From Thermospira aquatica (GTDB lineage Bacteria > Spirochaetota > Brevinematia > Brevinematales > Thermospiraceae): DNA of 64,000 nucleotides. The DNA lies in the NCBI RefSeq assembly GCF_023525255.1, contig NZ_CP073355.1, forward strand, positions 2,451,454 to 2,515,453, given 5' to 3'. Below, piece by piece: positions 43,840-52,482 of the stretch. A program made the translations under genes and the position numbers. Under the pieces are notes generated by a model. It worked only from the letters and a program-made list of their open reading frames with translations. It did not search any database and was not told the origin of the DNA. Numbering within the stretch: position 1 is the stretch's first letter; every line of letters starts with the position of its first letter.

Positions 43840-44655
43840 TTATCTCAAAGAAAGAAAATTCTCCCATTTTGCAAGAGGAATACCATATTTCCCCAAGTCG
43901 TTTTCTCCTCCATCATCATGAAAATCACTCCCCGATACCAGAAAAAGCGAACCATACTCTTTCGCTAAAAAAGCACTCACCGCTTCAGGAACGCGGGGAT
44001 GACGATATTCTATGCCCATGAGACCCTGTTGAATCCATTCTTTCACATACGCATGAGTATCATCAGAAAAAAGAAATGCCGGATGCGCCAAAACAGGTAC
44101 CCCCCCTGCAGCAACCACAGATTGTATCACCTCTTCTGTGCGTATCTCCTCACGAGGCACATAACACCGCCCACGACTATCCAGAAGACCATGAAACACC
44201 TGAGAAGGGGAGGAAAAATACCCCGCCTCCACCAATTCCCTCGCAAGGTGCATCCTTCCCAACGGCTTATCGTCGTATTTCACCACCAGTTCATCCCAAT
44301 CAAGATGGTAGCCTTCCTTCCGGAGAAGCTCAACCATACGTTTAGCTCGACGAATACGACTTCGCCTGTATATCGCAAGAAGAGGGAGAATCTTCTCATA
44401 GGAAGACCCAAAATACGCCAGAATATGAACTTCTCCTACTTCAGGATGATGGGTAGAAAACTCACATCCCCCAACAAAAAGCTTATCCGGATAATGTTTC
44501 TGCCAGAGTTGTGTGGCTTCTTCTACCCCTTCCATCGTATCGTGATCAGTCAAAGCCCACCCCCCAAGCCCTTTCGCTACTATCTTTTTCCAGAGTTCTG
44601 CCGGTGGGTATATTCCATCAGAAAAAAAGGAATGAATATGACTATCAAACAACAT
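43840..44655 (-). CDS. PHP-domain metal-dependent phosphoesterase
   Basis: 271 aa. PHP signature metal ligands: FDSHIHSFFSDG (HxH), ALTDHDTMEG (DHD), GCEFSTHH (Glu), VLAHPAFLF (His), SGSDFHDDG (DxH). Relatives hydrolyse 3',5'-nucleoside bisphosphates or other phosphates (RNase AM/YciV family). 77 bp upstream of aroF; has its own promoter. No strong ribosome binding site is visible before the ATG. Confidence 0.85.
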   Translation of the reverse strand: MLFDSHIHSFFSDGIYPPAELWKKIVAKGLGGWALTDHDTMEGVEEATQLWQKHYPDKLFVGGCEFSTHHPEVGEVHILAYFGSSYEKILPLLAIYRRSRIRRAKRMVELLRKEGYHLDWDELVVKYDDKPLGRMHLARELVEAGYFSSPSQVFHGLLDSRGRCYVPREEIRTEEVIQSVVAAGGVPVLAHPAFLFSDDTHAYVKEWIQQGLMGIEYRHPRVPEAVSAFLAKEYGSLFLVSGSDFHDDGGENDLGKYGIPLAKWENFLSLR

Positions 44656-44682
44656 ACAAAAAGATTACCACCCTTGTCAATT

Positions 44683-44711
44683 AGTATAACACAAAAAAAA
44701 TAGAAATGCAA
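44683..44711 (-). promoter_or_regulatory. sigma-70 promoter of the PHP gene
   Basis: TTGCAT (44706-44711) and TATACT (44683-44688), 17 bp spacer, minus strand, about 28 bp before the ATG. Confidence 0.6.
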
Positions 44712-44934
44712 TTTTTAAAAATATTAAAACACATCCCCCAGGCAACTTTCTCAAAGAAATCGATATCTCCTAGCTCATTCCATTATTCCGTCTTTCCTCG
44801 AAACACGCCATTTCTTCTGACAATTTCACTTGTCTGTGGAATTTTTTCCTTCTCTTAGATTGGCTTTTGTTTTTTGCTTTTTCTTTTACCTGAAACAAGG
44901 AAATAACCCCTGAACTTTACGTTTTTGCTACGAC

Positions 44935-45085
44935 ATGAGAAGAGGTTACCGTTATCCGGTGTTTCACTGCAACAGGGTAAGAGCAGCAAGCTTGCCCCAA
45001 CCTTTCCTCTACCCCGCCTATCAAACCAGGTCTTTGATTCTCAAGTATGCCCATAAAAGGCTTAAAGAAAAATAGCCTTTTTGTC
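44935..45085 (+). other. candidate structured RNA region in a 548-bp gap
   Basis: The gap 44656-45203 has no supported gene. Its G+C-richer part can fold: the segment at 44938-44948 pairs with 44999-45009 (AACCTTTCCTC on the plus strand) with about one mismatch; inside, GGGTAAG (44975-44981) pairs with CTTGCCC (44990-44996), and a short CCG/CGG hairpin lies near 44950. It is followed on the plus strand by a terminator-like hairpin (45054-45085). I find no tmRNA, SRP RNA, 6S RNA or riboswitch signature and no clear promoter. 44712-44930 is A/T-rich with only a small GACAA/TTGTC hairpin near 44819-44834. Confidence 0.35.
45054..45085 (+). terminator. terminator-like hairpin
   Basis: AAAAGGCT (45055-45062) pairs with AGCCTTTT (45074-45081) and is followed by T and G on the plus strand; it is nearly symmetrical, so it could act on either strand. 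No protein gene ends just upstream, which is why a small RNA is suspected. Confidence 0.5.
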
Positions 45086-45141
45086 ACTTATGAAAAAACA
45101 ACATAATCTCACGGAGATTATTTTTGAGGAATGTTGCTTTC

Positions 45142-45170
45142 TGGACATATTTCTCTCTTCTCTGTATACT
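45142..45170 (+). promoter_or_regulatory. sigma-70 promoter of the 45204 gene
   Basis: TGGACA (45142-45147) and TATACT (45165-45170) with 17 bp between, plus strand, 34 bp before the ATG at 45204. Confidence 0.6.
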
Positions 45171-45203
45171 ATTTTCTCTCATCAAAAGAAGGGGAATATT
45201 ACT

Positions 45204-45761
45204 ATGAAGAAAAAGATCCTTTTCGGAATTTTGTTTATCCTGGCTACCACAGGGTGGACACAAACGAGTACACAAAACAACCTTATCGCTATAGATCTGG
45301 GTTGGACGACGGAAGGTTTTTTTAATGAAGGCGTTGGTTGGGGAATGCTTATAGACATAGAACTCTATCCTGTATTTTCCGCAAGACTTCGCCATGGGGT
45401 AGTAGAAACAAGCAAAACAGCGGTAGGTAAACGAGTCGGAAACTATGTATCTTCTCTTTTGTTCGTTTATAGACCATGGGCACTTCATCAAAAATGGTTT
45501 CAGGGCTGGTTTGTAGCTACAGGATTTGGTTATGATCAGGTGATTACTGCCGAACCTACTACAGGCGAGGTGTCTGATCACTTTCTTCTCCCGTTTGTAG
45601 ACTTTTCCCTGGGATATCGATTTACCTTTGGAAGAATCGTTATCGAACCCTACGTCAGCATTCTCCTGCCTTTTGTCGATCCAGACCGAAGCAAAACAGG
45701 GATAGCTATGTACACCCATCATGTGGACCTCGAAGGTATATCCCTAGGGATAACTTTCTAA
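45204..45761 (+). CDS. small outer-membrane beta-barrel-like protein
   Basis: 185 aa from ATG 45204 (AGAAGGGGA upstream), starting MKKKILFGILFILATTGWTQ, a signal peptide with likely cleavage after TGWTQ or nearby. The mature part alternates polar and aromatic/hydrophobic residues in strands (LIAIDLGWTTEGFF, SLLFVYRPW, FVDFSLGYRFTFG) and ends ...GISLGITF with terminal Phe, the usual outer-membrane barrel signature. No family recognised. 14 bp before the DUF3783 gene. Confidence 0.6.
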   Translation: MKKKILFGILFILATTGWTQTSTQNNLIAIDLGWTTEGFFNEGVGWGMLIDIELYPVFSARLRHGVVETSKTAVGKRVGNYVSSLLFVYRPWALHQKWFQGWFVATGFGYDQVITAEPTTGEVSDHFLLPFVDFSLGYRFTFGRIVIEPYVSILLPFVDPDRSKTGIAMYTHHVDLEGISLGITF

Positions 45762-45775
45762 AAGGAGGTAATACT

Positions 45776-46117
45776 ATGCCAACCATGATTCTCTATGGTT
45801 ATGAAGAACCAGAAGCAAGAGAACTGCAAAAAAAGTTAGAAAATCTTTTAAACACACAGATTGATATCCTCTCCGCAAGCAGTATGGAAAATGCAACCGT
45901 CACAGAAATCATCACAAAACGACCTGGGGAAGTATTTCTTGCCCATCCTTTCAAGGTTCTGGTTTTTGTCGATTTTGAAGACGAAGCTATCGAAAAAACG
46001 GTTTACAATTTCCCGAAAGAGGTGAGCCGACCTATCTTTTGTGGACTTACTCCAGAAAATGTGAAATGGCCTTTTGGGTATCTTCTCGAGCATCTCCTCG
46101 AAGAATACCATCTCTGA
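45776..46117 (+). CDS. DUF3783-like small protein
   Basis: 113 aa, cytoplasmic. MILYGYEEPEARELQKKLEN near the start, LVFVDFEDEAIEKTVYNFP in the middle and the end PFGYLLEHLLEEYHL fit a small alpha/beta protein of the DUF3783 type, whose function is unknown. AAAGGAGGT RBS. Convergent with tilS, 16 bp apart. Confidence 0.6.
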   Translation: MPTMILYGYEEPEARELQKKLENLLNTQIDILSASSMENATVTEIITKRPGEVFLAHPFKVLVFVDFEDEAIEKTVYNFPKEVSRPIFCGLTPENVKWPFGYLLEHLLEEYHL

Positions 46118-46133
46118 CAAAAAAGACAAAAAA

Positions 46134-47516
46134 TCATAACTTCACGAAAGGTGTTACCACTATCCCCTGACAAGGCTGGTTTTCCCTCTTGTCAATATAA
46201 TAGTCATAACTCACACGAAACCCTCGAGAGGGAAGATACACCGCCACAAGAGCGCCATTCTCTTCCAGCACAAAGGCGAATTGCCTTTCCAACCAGGGAA
46301 GATGTTCATCCACCCAGAGATCGTGGATTTTTTTATGTCCGTGTTTCAATCGAATCCTATCCCCGGGGAGAACATGACGTATCTGAAGGGATGTCACCCT
46401 CATGGGCAAAAACACCCTTTCTTCGGTAGCCAGCGGAAACCCATCTCCAGGTTTCTCCCAAACCAACCACTCAAAAGACCACGGCCCTACGGTAACCTCT
46501 TTTTTGGGTTGTATTTCGGCATATAAAATTTTGGGCAACTCTTCCAGACGTACCCAGGTAAGCCATGTTCCATCAAGTATCAACTTTTTCCCTTTTACCT
46601 CAAGCAATTCCTTTGTCTCAGAAGAAGGATAAACGTCAATGCTTTCAAGCCAGCTGCCCCTGACAAATATCATCCCCTCTCTGTACCAGAGTTTTTTTAC
46701 CACGTGACGAACCCAAAAAACCCCATACCTTTCCAAACAGCTCTTTGGCAGTCTCCATCCCCACGGAAAAAACCTCACTTCATCCAGGAGAGGTTTCTCA
46801 TACACCTCAAAACTCGCATGTATCTCCTGGAGAAATCCCATAAAAGAAGATATTTTTTCACGGGCTGCGGGAAAACGTTTTTCTATCACCGGTAGAAGGT
46901 TATGCCGTATCCAGTTTCTGTCAAAACGCAAAGTAGCATTACTCTCATCCTCACACCAGGAATGCCCCAAACGAACAAGATAGTCCACCATATCCCGATG
47001 CGAAAATCCAAGAAGAGGACGAAGATAGTATCCTTCTTTCATACGCATACCACCAGCTGATTCTATCCCCGTTCCCTGAAACAATCGAAGAAGAAAGAGC
47101 TCTACCTGATCATCCTGGTGATGGGCAAGACATATCCAATCCAGATTATGCGCTTCTCTTACCCGCTCCAATCCTTCTCTGCGCCTGAGTCTCCCCGCCT
47201 CTTCCAGAGAAAGATTACACTCCCTGGCATAAGAAGAAACATCTGCGTGTTCTACAACAAATGGTATACCGAGTTTTTGACATACCTCACGACAAAAAAC
47301 TTCATCGCGAGAAGCTGTTTCTCGAAAGCCATGATTAAGATGAAAAGCCACAACTGAAAAAGATGAAAAAAAAGACCTCAGACGAGAAAGTAACAAAAGA
47401 AGCGCTGTAGAATCTGCTCCCCCAGAAAACCCCACAACACACGAAACCTTTTCTCCTACCAGAGACCGCCAAACATTCAAAAAAGAACGCTCAAGGGGAT
47501 CCGGTTTTTCAGCCAT
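46134..47516 (-). CDS. tilS: tRNA(Ile)-lysidine synthase
   Basis: Modifies C34 of tRNA-Ile(CAU) to lysidine. 460 aa with the PP-loop VVGFSGGADSTALLLL, FHLNHGFR, LAHHQDDQVELFLLRLFQGTG and the C-terminal domains of the long form (LPGDRIRLKHGHKKIHDLWVDEHLP). Overlaps pth by 8 bp. Closes the spoVG...pth-tilS run. Confidence 0.94.
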   Translation of the reverse strand: MAEKPDPLERSFLNVWRSLVGEKVSCVVGFSGGADSTALLLLLSRLRSFFSSFSVVAFHLNHGFRETASRDEVFCREVCQKLGIPFVVEHADVSSYARECNLSLEEAGRLRRREGLERVREAHNLDWICLAHHQDDQVELFLLRLFQGTGIESAGGMRMKEGYYLRPLLGFSHRDMVDYLVRLGHSWCEDESNATLRFDRNWIRHNLLPVIEKRFPAAREKISSFMGFLQEIHASFEVYEKPLLDEVRFFPWGWRLPKSCLERYGVFWVRHVVKKLWYREGMIFVRGSWLESIDVYPSSETKELLEVKGKKLILDGTWLTWVRLEELPKILYAEIQPKKEVTVGPWSFEWLVWEKPGDGFPLATEERVFLPMRVTSLQIRHVLPGDRIRLKHGHKKIHDLWVDEHLPWLERQFAFVLEENGALVAVYLPSRGFRVSYDYYIDKRENQPCQGIVVTPFVKL

Positions 47517-48069
47517 TAAACTGACTCATGGCCTCTTCAAGGCGCCCCATCACAATCATCTCGATAGCATCACACGCCCTATCAATCACCGGATTAAGAA
47601 TCTCCATCTCTTCGTCAGTAAAAGGTTCAAGCACATACTCTTCCATACGCTTCCCCTCCGGTGGCGCACCGATACCAATTCTCACCCGAGGAAAATTATC
47701 CGACTTCAAAAACTGGATGAGCGATTTGATACCATTGTGGCCACCGCTTGAGCCATAGCCACGGATCCGTATCTTCCCTAGGGGGAGATTAAGATCATCA
47801 CACACCACGATAATATTCTCCGGCATAATACGGAGAAAGCTCGCCATATAAAGCACCGCTTCTCCACTCAGGTTGACAAATGTTTGAGGTTTCAGGAGCA
47901 TGACCCTTTCTTTGTCAATTTTGACACGGGCAACAAGCGACTTCTTTTTCTTCAAATCAATTACCGCATCATACCTTGCTGCCAAACGGTCAAGCACCAT
48001 AAAACCAAGGTTGTGCCTCGTTTTTTCATACTCTTCACCAGGGTTACCCAACCCCACTACGAGTTTCAA
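47509..48069 (-). CDS. pth: peptidyl-tRNA hydrolase
   Basis: Releases peptides from dropped-off peptidyl-tRNA. 186 aa if it starts at the TTG at 48069, which gives the canonical MKLVVGLGNPG and puts GGAGG 7 nt upstream; the GTG two codons earlier sits directly on that site. Active residues: Asn in GLGNPGEEYEKTRHN, the His of TRHNLG, LKPQTFVNLSGEAV, and the Asp in VVCDDLNLPLGKIRIR. Followed by tilS (8-bp overlap), preceded by rplY. Confidence 0.93.
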   Translation of the reverse strand: MKLVVGLGNPGEEYEKTRHNLGFMVLDRLAARYDAVIDLKKKKSLVARVKIDKERVMLLKPQTFVNLSGEAVLYMASFLRIMPENIIVVCDDLNLPLGKIRIRGYGSSGGHNGIKSLIQFLKSDNFPRVRIGIGAPPEGKRMEEYVLEPFTDEEMEILNPVIDRACDAIEMIVMGRLEEAMSQFNG

Positions 48070-48091
48070 GAGCACACCTCCTCTTCCTTAC

Positions 48092-48640
48092 TTATCGAAC
48101 CTCAACCAGCGTAGTTCCTTCGTGTGTCAAGATTTTTACACCGTCTATCTTAACATCTCTTACAATCAGATAATCCTTCGCCCGAAGCTGAGAAACATCA
48201 ATCTCCACTGCTTCAGGAAGCCTGTCAATCGTCGTGCTAATCTTGAGCTTTCTCGCGTAGACAAACATGCTTCCACCCTCTTTTACACCCACAGGAGTGC
48301 CAACAAACTTAAGAGGGACCTCTGTGATAAAAGACTTCTTTGCAGAATACGCATAAAAGTCTACATGCAAAATCTTTCTCGAGAGCGGGTGAATCTCAAT
48401 ACCCTTTACGAGCACATTATAAGAATCCTTGCCTATCTGAATCGTAAAAGGTTTATGCGTTCCCACAGACTGAAAGATTTTTTCAAATTCATTGGCCGCA
48501 ACAGCGATATAAAGATTTTCTTTCAGTTCTGGTCCGTAGATAACCGCAGGGACAGCATTCTGCTCACGAACTTTAAGGGCAGCAGAAGAACCTGTCGTTT
48601 TGCGAAGCTCTGCCTTCAGTGTCAGTCCTGTTTTCGACAT
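48092..48640 (-). CDS. rplY: 50S ribosomal protein L25 (TL5/CTC form)
   Basis: 182 aa, the long form: an N-terminal 5S rRNA-binding L25 domain (TLKAELRKTTGSSAALKVRE, IPAVIYG-like AVPAVIYGPEL) plus the C-terminal beta domain of general-stress CTC proteins (PLKFVGTPVGVKEGG, LPEAVEIDVSQL). GAGGAGG RBS. Sits between prs and pth as in Borrelia and Firmicutes. Confidence 0.94.
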   Translation of the reverse strand: MSKTGLTLKAELRKTTGSSAALKVREQNAVPAVIYGPELKENLYIAVAANEFEKIFQSVGTHKPFTIQIGKDSYNVLVKGIEIHPLSRKILHVDFYAYSAKKSFITEVPLKFVGTPVGVKEGGSMFVYARKLKISTTIDRLPEAVEIDVSQLRAKDYLIVRDVKIDGVKILTHEGTTLVEVR

Positions 48641-48669
48641 AGTGGTATCCTCCTCAAATCTCTATCACA

Positions 48670-49638
48670 TTATGTCTTTGGTATATTCACAAAAAGTGAA
48701 CTCACCGAGAGATTGAGATGAATTCTCTCAATAGCCTTTCCAAAGAGTTCACTCACCGAGAGAATATGAAGCTTCTCTCCAATAATACTACGCTTGTTCT
48801 CGTCCATGTAAATCGTATCTGTCAGACACAAACGGTCAATGGCACAGTTCTGAAGCCTCTCAGCAGCTGGATGAGAGAGAACTGCATGGGTTGCATACAC
48901 GGTTACCGTTTTTGCCCCACGTTTTTTAAGAATATCGGCCGCCTGGACAATCGTTCCAGCAGTATCAATCATATCATCAATCATAATGACATGCCGATCC
49001 TCAACATTTCCAATCAAATTCAAGACCTCAGCCTCATTCTTCTTCTCACGGCGCTTATCCAGAATAGCCAATCCAACATCTATCTGTCGAGCAAAAAAGC
49101 GCGAACGCTCTACCCCTCCTGTATCAGGCGACACCACCACATACTCAGAAAGATTTCCCAGTTGTTTAGTATGCTCAAGGAACACAGGGGTAGCATAGAG
49201 ATGATCCACAGGAATATCAAAAAAACCCTGAATCTGTGCAGCATGAAGATCCATGGTTAACACTCGTGTAACACCGGCAACCGTCAAAAGGTTAGCTACC
49301 AACTTAGCAGTAATAGGAACCCGTGGCTCGGCCTTCCGATCCTGCCTCGCATAACCAAAGTAAGGAATCACCGCCGTAATACTGGCAGCCGAAGCTCGCT
49401 TAAGAGCATCAACTATAATCAAAAGCTCCATGAGATTTTTATAGCCTGGATTCGATGTCGGCTGAATCACAAAAACATCAGATCCCCGGATATCCTCACG
49501 GATCTTGACAAAGATCTCACTATCCGCAAATTCGGTGATATAGACATCCACCAGATCCACGCCAACATAACGAGCTATCTTTTCAGCAAGGGGACGATTC
49601 GCACGCCCAGCGATGAGCTTCAAATTCCCTGAGGGCAC
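48670..49638 (-). CDS. prs: ribose-phosphate pyrophosphokinase
   Basis: Makes PRPP for nucleotides, histidine (see hisG) and NAD. 322 aa class I enzyme: NLKLIAGRANRPLAEKIA, FADSEIFVKIREDIRGSDVF, FGYARQDRKAEPRVPITAK, VVSPDTGGVERSRFFA, and the PRPP loop IMIDDMIDTAGTIVQAA. GTG start with GGAGG 7 nt upstream. Directly follows tRNA-Gln. Confidence 0.96.
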   Translation of the reverse strand: MPSGNLKLIAGRANRPLAEKIARYVGVDLVDVYITEFADSEIFVKIREDIRGSDVFVIQPTSNPGYKNLMELLIIVDALKRASAASITAVIPYFGYARQDRKAEPRVPITAKLVANLLTVAGVTRVLTMDLHAAQIQGFFDIPVDHLYATPVFLEHTKQLGNLSEYVVVSPDTGGVERSRFFARQIDVGLAILDKRREKKNEAEVLNLIGNVEDRHVIMIDDMIDTAGTIVQAADILKKRGAKTVTVYATHAVLSHPAAERLQNCAIDRLCLTDTIYMDENKRSIIGEKLHILSVSELFGKAIERIHLNLSVSSLFVNIPKT

Positions 49639-49676
49639 TTTTTATCCTCCAACTTTGTCGACACTATAAAGACAAA

Positions 49677-49749
49677 CTGGGGCGGAAGGATTCGAACCTC
49701 CGAATGTCGGGACCAAAACCCGATGCCTTGCCAGCTTGGCGACGCCCCA
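49677..49749 (-). tRNA. tRNA-Gln (anticodon TTG)
   Basis: On the minus strand the 73 nt fold into a complete cloverleaf. Acceptor stem TGGGGCG/CGCCCCA with discriminator G, anticodon stem TCGGG/CCCGA around loop TTTTGGT (anticodon TTG at 49714-49716), and T-arm GGAGG-TTCGAAT-CCTTC. CCA is not encoded. The T1-A72 pair agrees with bacterial tRNA-Gln. Lies between spoVG and prs and is probably cut from their common transcript. Confidence 0.95.
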
Positions 49750-49773
49750 GAATACATTCACATCCTTCGTGGT

Positions 49774-50034
49774 CTAAGCCGAGACTTCAGCGTTGTACTT
49801 CTCGAGAATCGCGTTCTGCATCTTTTCACGGAAGTCAGTGTTAATCGGATGAGCCACATCCTTCATCTCACCGCTACGAGTTTTGCGAGAAGGCATAGCG
49901 ATGAACAAACCACTATTCCCTTCTATCACCTTAATGTTGTGCACCACAAAGCTGTCATCAAAGGTCACAGAAGCATAGGCTTTCAATTTGTTTTCACCTT
50001 CAACCCTTTTGATGCGGATGTCAGTAATTTCCAT
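49774..50034 (-). CDS. spoVG: SpoVG family nucleic-acid-binding regulator
   Basis: 86 aa with the family start [20 protein letters not shown] and [20 protein letters not shown]. In Borrelia and Gram-positive bacteria SpoVG binds DNA and RNA and modulates virulence or sporulation genes. No sporulation is implied here. GGAGGAT RBS. Between ispE and tRNA-Gln; typical company of prs-rplY-pth. Confidence 0.95.
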   Translation of the reverse strand: MEITDIRIKRVEGENKLKAYASVTFDDSFVVHNIKVIEGNSGLFIAMPSRKTRSGEMKDVAHPINTDFREKMQNAILEKYNAEVSA

Positions 50035-50071
50035 AGGTCTATCCTCCTAGTAGAAAATTAAAAAACCTTCT

Positions 50072-50920
50072 TTAGCCTTTTTCACTCGGGCGATATACAG
50101 GGTCCGCACTAAACACCTGGATATCCCTTTGGTAAGAGAAACACTTTCTATCAGCATCTCTCCTTTCAGCCGAGCTATACACATACACAAGAGAAGAACC
50201 ACTCCCACTCATGAAAGAAAACTCCGCTCCACTCTCACGGTCCAGGATAGCTTTCCATCGCGCCAGGTCCTCTCTTGCTGCAAACACAAAAGGCTGGAAT
50301 TTATTATACACTATTTTTCGCAAAAAATCAAGTGACCCACCCAGAGAATCCAAAATATTTTGTGGATGAGTATGAGGTCGATAGTCATTGATCAAACTAT
50401 ACGCCCAAGCAGTACTCACATGAATCCCCGGATACACAATCAGAAAATACACATCCTCAAGCCTACAAGAGAGGGGCGTAATCTTTTCTCCCTTCCCACT
50501 CACCCAGGCCATACCTCCCCAGAGAAAAAAAGGAACATCACTACCAATCCTTGAAGCTAAAGGAAAAAGCGATGCTTTCTCCACCCCTTCCAGGACAGCA
50601 AGAGCCGAGAGAACAGCCGCTGCATTTGAACTCCCACCCCCCAATCCTGCTCCCATAGGAATCCTTTTTTTCACATGAATCGTATAGCCTGACTTTGTTC
50701 CAAAACTTTCTCGAAACAACCTCAAAGCCTTGTGAACCGTCGTATCCCCTTCCACCAACATACCATCAAAAGAGATAAAATCACTCTCAGAAGGGTTTAC
50801 CTCAATTTCATCAGCCAAACTTACCTCCTGAAAGAGACTCTCAATAAAATGATAACCGTCCGTATCCCGTCCTACAACATCAAGGTAGAGATTGATCTTG
50901 GCACAGGAGAAAATCTTCAT
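50072..50920 (-). CDS. ispE: 4-diphosphocytidyl-2-C-methyl-D-erythritol kinase
   Basis: GHMP kinase of the MEP isoprenoid pathway, 282 aa. AKINLYLDVVGRDTDGYH, the glycine-rich ATP loop PMGAGLGGGSSNAAAVL, RIGSDVPFFLWGG (catalytic Asp) and the C-terminal FMSGSGSSLVYVY. Overlaps ilvE by 4 bp (ATGA). ispE-spoVG adjacency is common in Gram-positives (ispE-purR-spoVG). Confidence 0.95.
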   Translation of the reverse strand: MKIFSCAKINLYLDVVGRDTDGYHFIESLFQEVSLADEIEVNPSESDFISFDGMLVEGDTTVHKALRLFRESFGTKSGYTIHVKKRIPMGAGLGGGSSNAAAVLSALAVLEGVEKASLFPLASRIGSDVPFFLWGGMAWVSGKGEKITPLSCRLEDVYFLIVYPGIHVSTAWAYSLINDYRPHTHPQNILDSLGGSLDFLRKIVYNKFQPFVFAAREDLARWKAILDRESGAEFSFMSGSGSSLVYVYSSAERRDADRKCFSYQRDIQVFSADPVYRPSEKG

Positions 50921-51792
50921 GCAATAGGTGTTCCTACCGTCTTCACATACTCTTTAAAGCGCTCAATAAGCTTCCTGGTGATAGGCCCAACAGAACCGTT
51001 GCCAATTTTTCTCCCGTCTATGGAGGAGATAGGTACTACCTCTGCTGCCGTTCCAGTTAAGAAAACCTCATCCGCCACGTAAAATTCCGCGCGGGTAAGT
51101 GGTTCTTCGACAACCTTCAACCCCATTTCAGCGGCCAGATCCATCACGGTAGCTCGTGTAATCCCGGGGAGAACACCCATATACACTGGCGGTGTATAGA
51201 TCACCCCTTTCTTGATGAGAAAGATATTGTCTCCTGTACACTCAGCCACATAACCATCCTGATTCATCATGATAGCCTCTTCCGCTCCAGCGTTTTTAGC
51301 TTCAATCTTTGCCAGAATATTATTCAGATAGTTAAGAGATTTCACCATGGGATTCACTGCCTCGGCAAGATTACGTCGCGTCGGTACAGTCACAATAGGC
51401 AAACCATTTTCATAGTATTCATCAGGATAAAGCTTTATCGTATCTGCAATCACAAAAATATTCGGTTTAGGACACAGCCAGGGAGAAAGCCCAAGGGTAC
51501 CTGATCCACGAGTCACCACAGGGCGAATATACCCATCCACTATGTCATTGGCCTTACATACGCTTATAATAGCCTTCTTGAACTCTTCCTGAGAAATAGG
51601 GATCTCAAGCATAATGATCTTCGCAGAATTGTAGAGGCGTTCTACATGCTCATCCAGCTTAAAAATACGACGATTGTACGCACGAATACCCTCAAACACC
51701 CCATCTCCATACAAAACACCATGATCGAAAACACTGATCTTTGCCTCTTCTTGAGGAACCAGTTCTCCATTGAGATACACATACTTTCCCAT
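50917..51792 (-). CDS. ilvE: branched-chain amino acid aminotransferase
   Basis: 291 aa fold-type IV PLP enzyme. VFDHGVLYGDGVFEGIRAYN is the family start, KSLNYLNNILAKIEAK contains the PLP-binding Lys, then EAIMMNQDGYVAECTGDNIF, GITRATVMDLA and the C-terminal EVFLTGTAAEVVPI. AGGAGAAA RBS. 33 bp after lolD, overlapping ispE. Confidence 0.9.
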   Translation of the reverse strand: MGKYVYLNGELVPQEEAKISVFDHGVLYGDGVFEGIRAYNRRIFKLDEHVERLYNSAKIIMLEIPISQEEFKKAIISVCKANDIVDGYIRPVVTRGSGTLGLSPWLCPKPNIFVIADTIKLYPDEYYENGLPIVTVPTRRNLAEAVNPMVKSLNYLNNILAKIEAKNAGAEEAIMMNQDGYVAECTGDNIFLIKKGVIYTPPVYMGVLPGITRATVMDLAAEMGLKVVEEPLTRAEFYVADEVFLTGTAAEVVPISSIDGRKIGNGSVGPITRKLIERFKEYVKTVGTPIA

Positions 51793-51825
51793 ACATTTCT
51801 CCTCTATACCTATTCTATAAAATTA

Positions 51826-52482
51826 TCACAGAGAAATCACTGCATCACATTTTCTAGCAAGTTCCATATTATGCGTGGCTACCACAAATGTCTTGCCCAT
51901 ACTCCGACAGAGTTCCCAGAGAATTGCCTCCACCCTGTCGGCATTGCGTCTATCAAGACTCCCTGTCGGCTCATCGGCAAATACCACATCCGGATCATGA
52001 ATAAGCGCTCTCACAATAGCCACTCGCTGCCTCTCACCACCCGAAAGTTGATCAGGGTAATGACGTAAACGATCTGAAAGACCGACCCTGGAGAGTAATT
52101 CCTTGGCTTTCTCTTTTTCTTTTTCTCCTATGGTTTTCCCGCCAATTCGAAGGGGCAAAAGGACATTTTCCAGAGCTGTAAAATCTTCCAGCAGATAGTG
52201 ATGTTGAAAAATAAATCCCACATGGCGGTTACGAAAATCCGAAAGCATCTCCTCATCCAGTGTATCTATCCTCTCTCCTCCAAACCACACCTCACCCGTC
52301 GATGGTCTATCAAGACCCGAGATAATATTAAGAAGCGTCGTCTTCCCTCGCCCGGATTCACCAACAAGCGCCACCATCGAGCCTTTGTCTATTTTCAGCT
52401 CAAGGTTTTCAAATACTGAAACGGTATCCACAAGAGTCCGATACGTCTTAGAAAGCGATTTGCCTACAATCATCTCAGTCAT
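51826..52482 (-). CDS. lolD: lipoprotein-releasing ABC transporter ATPase (LolD-like)
   Basis: 218 aa ATP-binding subunit of the LolCDE/MacB type. Walker A ALVGESGRGKTTLLN (Arg in place of the usual Ser/Gly is mild), Q-loop IFQHHYLLEDFTA, signature LSGGERQRVAIVRAL, Walker B VVFADEPTGSLD, H-loop VVATHNMELA. Overlaps the permease gene by 8 bp. Works with LolA (22887-23537) to export lipoproteins from the inner membrane. Confidence 0.9.
   Translation of the reverse strand: MTEMIVGKSLSKTYRTLVDTVSVFENLELKIDKGSMVALVGESGRGKTTLLNIISGLDRPSTGEVWFGGERIDTLDEEMLSDFRNRHVGFIFQHHYLLEDFTALENVLLPLRIGGKTIGEKEKEKAKELLSRVGLSDRLRHYPDQLSGGERQRVAIVRALIHDPDVVFADEPTGSLDRRNADRVEAILWELCRSMGKTFVVATHNMELARKCDAVISL

Noticed and set aside
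45010..45040. Resemblance of the minus strand to the 23S rRNA 3' region (GGTTTGATAGGCGGGGT)
   Set aside because: Only about 15 nt agree and the surrounding helices of 23S rRNA are missing; no rRNA called.
45084..45722. Minus-strand frame of 212 codons opposite the 45204 gene
   Set aside because: Lys/Cys-rich, no RBS; the plus-strand gene has a promoter, RBS, signal peptide and barrel ending.
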